From contig NZ_KI912613.1 in the NCBI RefSeq assembly GCF_000519325.1, positions 3,589,633 through 3,653,632 on the forward strand: a stretch of 64,000 nt of DNA, read 5' to 3'. Under the pieces are notes generated by a model, which was not told the origin of the DNA, searched no databases, and saw only the letters and a list, made by a program, of their open reading frames with translations. The position numbers and the translations under genes are program-made. The stretch's first letter is position 1; every line of letters starts with the position of its first letter. Source of the DNA: Patulibacter minatonensis DSM 18081 (GTDB lineage Bacteria > Actinomycetota > Thermoleophilia > Solirubrobacterales > Solirubrobacteraceae). Of the stretch, positions 58,934-64,000 are shown piece by piece.

Positions 58934-60661
58934 TCAGCGCCGCTCGACCACCGCGCCCTGCCACGGGGCGAGCCGCAGCGCGTCCGGGGTCGTCCCGTCG
59001 TCCGCGCGGTCGGTCGCCAGCAGCACGTGGCCACCGGGCAGCCGCACGTCGGTGCCCGAGAGGTTCACGTGGCAGTCGAGCGGGCCGCGCCGGAGCGTCA
59101 GGACGCCGTCCGCGAGCACCGGCAGCTCCATCGGGGCGCGGTGCAGCTCGGGCCGGGCGCGGCGCAGCGCGATCAGGTCGGTCGTGAACCTCAGGTGCGA
59201 GTCGGGGTCGCGCTCCTGGGCGGCGACCGAGGTGACCCGGGGGTCGTGGGCGGGGAGCCACGGGGTGCCGGTGGTGAAGCCGGCGTGCGGCGCGTCGTCC
59301 CACGGCATCGGGGCGCGGCACGGGTCGCGGCTGTCCTTGCCGGGCAGCCCGCCGTGGGCGAGCGGGTCGCGGGCGTCGGCGAGCGGGACGGGCGGCGCGT
59401 CGCCGAGCCCGAGCTCGTCGCCGTAGTAGAGCATCGCCGTGCCCCGCAGGCTCATCAGCAGGAGCAGCGCGCCGCGCACCCGCCGCTGGTCGCCGCCGAG
59501 CCACCGGGTGACGTACCGGGACCCGTCGTGGTTCGACAGCGTCCAGACCGGCTGGGCGTGCGCCGGCAGCACCCGCTCGGTCTCGGCGACGATCGACCGC
59601 AGCGGCCCGGCCTCGTACGGCTGGCCCATGAAGCGGAAGTTGAACGCCATGTGCAGCTCGCTGCCGGGCCCCGCGCCCGCGGCGCCGTAGTAGCGCGACA
59701 GCGCCTGCAGGTCGTGCGTGTTGGTCTCGCCGAGCAGGATCGGCCGCCGCGGGTGTCGGTCGACGAGGGCGCGCCAGTCGCGCAGGACGTCGTGGACCTC
59801 CGGCCGGTTCATCGAGTAGACCGGCCGCTGCCCGCGGAGCCGGACGTTCGTGCGGTCCTCGGCGGTCGCGGGCGGGTTGTCCCGCAGCTCGCGGTCCTTG
59901 ACGATCGCCTGGCAGACGTCGATGCGGAACCCGTCGACGCCCAGACCGGTCCAGTGGCGCAGGATCGTGCGGAACGCCCGGCGGACGCGCGGGTCCCACC
60001 AGTTGAGGTCCGGCTGCCGTGGCGTGAAGTTGTGGAGGTAGTACTGCCCGGTCGGCGCGTGCCACCGCCAGGCGGGCCCGCCGAACATCGAGACCCAGTT
60101 GTTCGGCGGCGACCCGTCCGGCCGGGCGTCCGCCCACACGTAGAAGTCGCGGAACCGCGCGTCGCGGGACGAGCACGCGTCGACGAACCACGGGTGCCGA
60201 TCGGAGGTGTGGTTCGGGACGACGTCGTGGAGCACGCCGACGCCCTGCTCGTGCGCCTGCGCGAACAGCTCCCGTGCGTCCTCCGACGTGCCGAAGTCGG
60301 GGTGGACGGCCAGGTAGTCGGAGACGTCGTAGCCCCAGTCCGCGTCCGGACTGGCCGTGATCGGGGTCATCCAGATCCCGGACACCCCGAGGCGTCGCAG
60401 GTAGGGCAGGCGTGCGGCGACGCCCGGGAGGTCGCCGTGGCCGTCGCCGTCGGTGTCGAGGAACGACCGCGGGTACACCTGGTAGAGCACGCCGTCCCGC
60501 CACCAGCCCGGGCGCAGGGCCTCGGGCGCCCACGCGGGGTCGGGTGCAGTGGTGCGCGCCGCGGGGTCGCCTGCCGGCGCGGCCGCCGACGCGCCGGGGC
60601 GGACGCGGGTGGCCGTCGCCGCCGGATCGGTCTCGCGCGTCGGTGGTCGGAGGTGCGACAT
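58934..60661 (-). CDS. GH13 alpha-glucosidase or related glucan hydrolase
   Basis: 575 residues. GH13 regions are complete: DVVPNHTSD, nucleophile Asp in DGFRIDVCQ, acid/base Glu in ILLGETNTHD and the third Asp in TLSNHDGSRY. The loop with W-Y-Q-VYPRSF at the start and QPDLNWWDPRVRRAF fit oligo-1,6- or alpha-glucosidases. No signal peptide but a 45-residue Ala/Pro head. Divergent-orientation neighbour is the kinase. Confidence 0.9.
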   Translation of the reverse strand: MSHLRPPTRETDPAATATRVRPGASAAAPAGDPAARTTAPDPAWAPEALRPGWWRDGVLYQVYPRSFLDTDGDGHGDLPGVAARLPYLRRLGVSGIWMTPITASPDADWGYDVSDYLAVHPDFGTSEDARELFAQAHEQGVGVLHDVVPNHTSDRHPWFVDACSSRDARFRDFYVWADARPDGSPPNNWVSMFGGPAWRWHAPTGQYYLHNFTPRQPDLNWWDPRVRRAFRTILRHWTGLGVDGFRIDVCQAIVKDRELRDNPPATAEDRTNVRLRGQRPVYSMNRPEVHDVLRDWRALVDRHPRRPILLGETNTHDLQALSRYYGAAGAGPGSELHMAFNFRFMGQPYEAGPLRSIVAETERVLPAHAQPVWTLSNHDGSRYVTRWLGGDQRRVRGALLLLMSLRGTAMLYYGDELGLGDAPPVPLADARDPLAHGGLPGKDSRDPCRAPMPWDDAPHAGFTTGTPWLPAHDPRVTSVAAQERDPDSHLRFTTDLIALRRARPELHRAPMELPVLADGVLTLRRGPLDCHVNLSGTDVRLPGGHVLLATDRADDGTTPDALRLAPWQGAVVERR

Positions 60662-60779
60662 CCACCCGGAACGGTGGCGGACGCCGCGGACGTCTGCGCC
60701 GCGACCGCCGCCCGAGGACGACCGTCCGGGGCACGCGGGGTCGGGCGGGTCCGGCGGCGCGGGTGGCGGCGCGGCGCGC

Positions 60780-61217
60780 TCAGGCCGGTGGCCGCACCGA
60801 GCGGATCGTCCCCTGGGCGACGGCGCACACGGTCTCGGTGCCGTCCTCCGCGACCTCGACGACCTCGCACCGGCAGACGGTCTGCCGGGCGGTGGCGTGC
60901 ACGACGGTCGCCCTGGCGCTGAGCGTGCCGGTGCGGCCCGGCCGCACGTAGTCGATCGTCATGCCGGCGGTCAGCACCGCGGGCCCGAGGACGGAGCCGC
61001 CGGCGAACGTCAGCGCGTTGTCGGCGAGGTAGGCGAGGACGCCGCCGTGCACGACCCCCTGCTGCTGGCGGAGCTCGTCGCGGACGTCGACCTCGAGCGT
61101 CGCCCGGCCGCCCGCGATCGTGGCCAGCCGCGCGCCGATGAGGCGGCTGAAGGGCTGGCCCCGGAGCGCGCGGGCGGCGGCCTCGGGGGTCAGCAGGGCG
61201 TCGGGTGCGGGGCTCAT
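60780..61217 (-). CDS. PaaI-family hotdog thioesterase
   Basis: 145 residues from ATG at 61217. Hotdog fold with QGVVHGGVLAYLADNAL, the catalytic loop of the PaaI/YbdB group, and AGMTIDYVRPGRTGTLSARA. Likely acyl-CoA thioesterase. An upstream start at 61271 is less likely. Confidence 0.87.
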   Translation of the reverse strand: MSPAPDALLTPEAAARALRGQPFSRLIGARLATIAGGRATLEVDVRDELRQQQGVVHGGVLAYLADNALTFAGGSVLGPAVLTAGMTIDYVRPGRTGTLSARATVVHATARQTVCRCEVVEVAEDGTETVCAVAQGTIRSVRPPA

Positions 61218-61289
61218 CGTCTGGACCTCGGGTCGGGGACTCCCCGAGGATCCCCGGTCGCCCGGCGGCACGTGCGGCCGGGGCCCGGC

Positions 61290-62834
61290 CTACTCGGCGA
61301 AGACGGGCGGAGCGGCGCCGGGGGAGGCATCCGCCGCCGGCCGGAACCTCATGAGCGCCATCCCGAGCGCCGGGAGGAACGCGAGGGCGAGGAGGGCGAC
61401 GGCCCAGGCGAAGGTCCCCCCGAACGCGCTCGCCAGCGGCTCCGCGATCGCCTCCCGCTGGGCACCGCTGAGGCCGTGGACGGCCTCGAAGCCCCCGCCG
61501 CTCCCGGCACCCTCCAGCTTCGAGCCCAGCCGGTCCTTGATGTTCGACGCCAGGATCACCGACACGATCGCCGTGCCGATCGACGCGCCGGACTGCCGGA
61601 TGATGTTCATCGCGGTGCTCGTGCGGGCGATCGCCTGCGGCGGGACGGCCTGCATCGCGGCGGTCATCGTCGGCATCATCGAGAGGCCCATCCCGAGCCC
61701 GAGCACGAACCCGAAGGACGCGAGCAGCGCCAGGGGCGTGTCGGCGTCCACGAACGCGAACGGCGCCATCCCGGCGACGAGCAGCGGGATGCCGAACGCC
61801 GCGAGGCGGTTGGGGCCGTAGCGGTCGGTGAGCCGGCCGGCGATGGGCATCGTGATCATCGCGCCGACGCCCTGCGGGATCAGCAGGAGGCCCGACCCGA
61901 GCGCGGACTCGCCGCGGACCGACTGGTAGTAGAGCGGCACGAGCAGCAGCGCACCGAAGAACGAGATCGAGAACAGCAGGAAGACGCCCGCGGCGGCACC
62001 GGCGCGGGTGCCGACGAAGGTGCGGATGTCGATCAGCGGCTCCTTCGTCGTCCAGCTGTGGCGCAGGAACGCGGCCACGAGCACGGCGCCGACGACGATC
62101 GGCCCCCACGACTTCAGCGCGCCGAAGCCGTCGCTCGAGGACTCCGCCAGACCGAAGATCAGGACCGTGAGGCCGGGGGAAAGCAACAGGAGCCCGATCC
62201 AGTCGAGCTTGTGCGCGCCCTGCGGCCGGTCGGTCTCGAGCACCTTGAGCGCCCCGACGAAGCCGACGATCCCGATCGGGACGTTGATGAAGAAGATCCA
62301 GCGCCAGGAGACGTCGTCGACGAGCCAGCCGCCGAGGACGGGTCCGACGATCGGTGCCACGAGCATCGGCACGCCGAGCGCCCCCATGACCCGGCCCATG
62401 CGGTGGGGGCCGGCCTTCTTGGTCATGATCGTCATGACCGCGGGCATGATCATGCCGCCGCCGACGCCCTGCAGGACGCGGAAGAAGATGAGCGACCCGG
62501 CGCTCCAGGCGAGGCCCGACAGGATCGATCCCGCCATGAAGAGCACGAGCGACCAGAGGTAGATCCGCTTCGTCCCGAAGCGGTCGGACGCCCAGCCGGT
62601 GAGCGGGATCACCGCCGCCAAGGCGAGCGTGTAGCCGGTGACGACCCACTGGATCGTCGTGATCGTGGAGTCGAAGTCGGACGCGAGGCGGTCGATCGCG
62701 ACGTTGATGATCGTCGTGTCGAGGATCGACATGACCGCACCGATCATCACGACGCCGGCGACGATCCAGGTGTCCCGGTCGATCGGGTCCGAGGCGCCCG
62801 GCGCCGCGGCCCGCGCAGGAGGGGAGGAGGACAT
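61290..62834 (-). CDS. MFS drug exporter, DHA2 type
   Basis: 514 residues, fourteen membrane helices. ILDTTIINVAIDRLASDF at helix 1, TGWASDRFGTKRIYLWSLV as motif A, and GPVLGGWLVDDVSWRWIFFI as motif C. Proton-coupled multidrug export. A 26-bp palindrome lies 13 bases upstream, but no regulator gene is seen next to it. Confidence 0.92.
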   Translation of the reverse strand: MSSSPPARAAAPGASDPIDRDTWIVAGVVMIGAVMSILDTTIINVAIDRLASDFDSTITTIQWVVTGYTLALAAVIPLTGWASDRFGTKRIYLWSLVLFMAGSILSGLAWSAGSLIFFRVLQGVGGGMIMPAVMTIMTKKAGPHRMGRVMGALGVPMLVAPIVGPVLGGWLVDDVSWRWIFFINVPIGIVGFVGALKVLETDRPQGAHKLDWIGLLLLSPGLTVLIFGLAESSSDGFGALKSWGPIVVGAVLVAAFLRHSWTTKEPLIDIRTFVGTRAGAAAGVFLLFSISFFGALLLVPLYYQSVRGESALGSGLLLIPQGVGAMITMPIAGRLTDRYGPNRLAAFGIPLLVAGMAPFAFVDADTPLALLASFGFVLGLGMGLSMMPTMTAAMQAVPPQAIARTSTAMNIIRQSGASIGTAIVSVILASNIKDRLGSKLEGAGSGGGFEAVHGLSGAQREAIAEPLASAFGGTFAWAVALLALAFLPALGMALMRFRPAADASPGAAPPVFAE

Positions 62835-62846
62835 CGGGCAATCGTA

Positions 62847-62872
62847 CAGTCACTAGAAGAATCTAGCGACTG
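62847..62872. promoter_or_regulatory. 26-bp palindromic operator upstream of DHA2 exporter
   Basis: CAGTCACTAGA, AGAA, TCTAGCGACTG: 11-bp arms with one mismatch, 12 bases before the start codon. Typical size for a TetR- or MarR-type repressor site controlling an efflux pump. Confidence 0.65.
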
Positions 62873-62991
62873 AATGGCGTGTTGCCACTCGCGCGATCGC
62901 CCGGGCGACGGGCCCTCGCGTGCCCGTGTGACGACCTCCACGGGCCGGGGAGGGAGCGGATGCGGCTTCCGGGGTACATGCTCTCCTGCAG

Positions 62992-64000
62992 ATGCCGCTG
63001 TTCTCCGACGATCAACGCACGGACGATCCTGTCCGGCTGGACATAGATGAACCGTTCGCGGGTGTCGATCATGTGAACGTGGACGACATCACCCGAGTGC
63101 TGGAGCGCCGACGCGCCGGGCACCCCGACCCGTACAAGGTCGCGCTCTGCATCGAGGGCGGCGGGATGCGCGGCGTCGTGTCCGCCGGGATGGTCGCCGC
63201 GCTGCAGGAGCTCGACGGCGCGCGGCTGTTCGACCACGTCTACGGCTCCTCCGCCGGCGCGCTCAACGGCGCGTACTTCCTCGCCGGACAGGCCGACGCC
63301 GGTCTGCCGATCTACTTCGAGGACCTCCCCGAGCGCCGCTTCGTCTGCTGGCGCCGCTACCTCCGCGGGGGTCCGCTGCTGCACCTCGACGACCTGATCG
63401 ACGAGGTCATGACCCACGTGCGGCCGCTCGACTTCGAGGCCCTGCACCGCAGCCGTCCGACCTTCCACGCGCTCGCCTACGACCTGGCGGAGCAGCACGT
63501 CGTCGCGATGCCCGACCCGCAGGACCGCGAAGGCCTCTTCGAGCGCCTGCGCGCCTCGTGCCGCGTCCCGGTCTTCGGCGGCCCGCCCGTCGTCCACGGC
63601 GAGCACGCCTGGTGCGACCCGCTGCTGCACGAGCCGATCCCGTGCCGGACCCCGCTCGCCCTGGGCGCGACCCACCTCGTGGTCCTCTCCACCCGGCCGA
63701 CCCCGAACCTCACGCGGGCCGGCGTCGTGCAGCGCTCCTTCGAGGGACGCCTGCTGGCCCGCTGGGACCCGCGGCTCGCGGCGTCGATGGTCGCCGACGG
63801 CACGACCCCGTACGACGACGCCACGCTCTTGGAGGACCTCGTCGAGGCCGGTCGCGCGCTCGTGATCGCCCCCGAGGGGCCGATCGTGGGCCGCCTGGAG
63901 ACCGACCCCGTCGCGCTGCGCGCCGGCGCCGACCGCGGACGGGCGGCCGTGATGGCGTCCGAGGCCCTGACCGGCGGCCGGATCCCCGAGGCACCCGCCG
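62992..64000 (+). CDS. patatin-like phospholipase, truncated at the window end
   Basis: Open frame from the ATG at 62992 to the last base, 336 codons with no stop. The oxyanion motif is GGGMRGVVSAGMVA, the nucleophile is in VYGSSAGALNGAY (GxSxG), and the dyad Asp is probably in HAWCDPLLHEPI. Patatin-like enzymes hydrolyse lipid acyl esters. The first 27 residues are less conserved-looking; a GTG at 63073 is an alternative. The C-terminus is outside the window. Confidence 0.8.
   Translation, partial: MPLFSDDQRTDDPVRLDIDEPFAGVDHVNVDDITRVLERRRAGHPDPYKVALCIEGGGMRGVVSAGMVAALQELDGARLFDHVYGSSAGALNGAYFLAGQADAGLPIYFEDLPERRFVCWRRYLRGGPLLHLDDLIDEVMTHVRPLDFEALHRSRPTFHALAYDLAEQHVVAMPDPQDREGLFERLRASCRVPVFGGPPVVHGEHAWCDPLLHEPIPCRTPLALGATHLVVLSTRPTPNLTRAGVVQRSFEGRLLARWDPRLAASMVADGTTPYDDATLLEDLVEAGRALVIAPEGPIVGRLETDPVALRAGADRGRAAVMASEALTGGRIPEAPA

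Noticed and set aside
56514..60734. 1406-codon minus-strand frame across the kinase and glucosidase
   Set aside because: Antisense and out-of-frame shadow, rich in Arg/Asp/Gly, with no domain.

Overview
The window is GC-rich, densely coded actinobacterial chromosome. Three things point to class Thermoleophilia (Solirubrobacter / Patulibacter / Conexibacter type): a coenzyme F420 operon, collagen-like surface proteins whose N-terminus carries STLALFVALGGTGYAA, and many small secreted or lipoprotein genes unlike those of Streptomyces or Mycobacterium. The taxon is an inference from gene content. No rRNA, CRISPR array, transposase or phage gene was found; five tRNA genes are present.

Layout. 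1-4.3 kb: a partial gene, then a minus-strand cassette (thioredoxin-fold secreted protein, ECF sigma factor, membrane anti-sigma-like protein, second thioredoxin-fold protein) bracketed by two arrays of 61-62 bp tandem palindromic repeats, then an OsmC/Ohr protein. 4.4-12.4 kb: ClpS, two small hypothetical genes, an ECF sigma factor fused to its own zinc-finger/membrane/SH3-like anti-sigma region, crotonyl-CoA carboxylase/reductase, a YgfZ folate-binding protein, a degenerate receiver domain and a lone ABC substrate-binding lipoprotein. 12.4-14 kb: a visibly lower-GC stretch with a secreted thrombospondin-type-3 protein, then greA. 14.8-20.7 kb: a giant secreted nuclease with lamin-tail and collagen-like regions, then the F420 operon cofD-cofC-cofE. 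20.7-30.6 kb: membrane protein, SDR, amidase, inositol-phosphatase-like enzyme, two tRNA-Leu genes, a penicillin-binding protein with an unusual insertion, GNAT and a secreted lipase. 30.7-36.8 kb: DUF1772/NmrA pair divergent from an AraC regulator, a collagen-like protein, an SDR, a second ECF sigma/membrane partner pair and YccF. 36.8-37.6 kb: a gene-poor block of inverted and tandem repeats. 37.6-45 kb: glyoxalase, then the NHEJ locus (two overlapping Ku genes and LigD with PE-LIG-POL order) enclosing a DsbA-like protein and a hydrolase. 45-56.5 kb: two MFS exporters, lipoproteins, tRNA-Trp, the pheA-tyrA couple, tRNA-Gly, tRNA-Pro, HPP protein and LysR. 56.5-64 kb: a double histidine kinase, a GH13 glucosidase, a thioesterase, a DHA2 exporter behind a 26-bp palindrome, and a patatin-like phospholipase cut by the window end.

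Functional themes. Envelope and oxidative-fold genes recur (Dsb-like proteins, OsmC, PBP, lipoproteins), with three separate ECF sigma systems, two of them translationally coupled to membrane partners and one fused to its partner. Overlapping ATGA or TGATG stop/start junctions mark tight operons (ECF pairs, cofD-cofC, ku-ku, pheA-tyrA, NmrA-DUF1772). The most unusual signals are a recurring ~61-bp spacing among intergenic palindromic repeats in at least four places, a kinase made of a degenerate plus an intact histidine-kinase unit, a PBP with a cysteine-bracketed Thr/Asp-rich insertion right after its KTG motif, and the self-anchored sigma factor.
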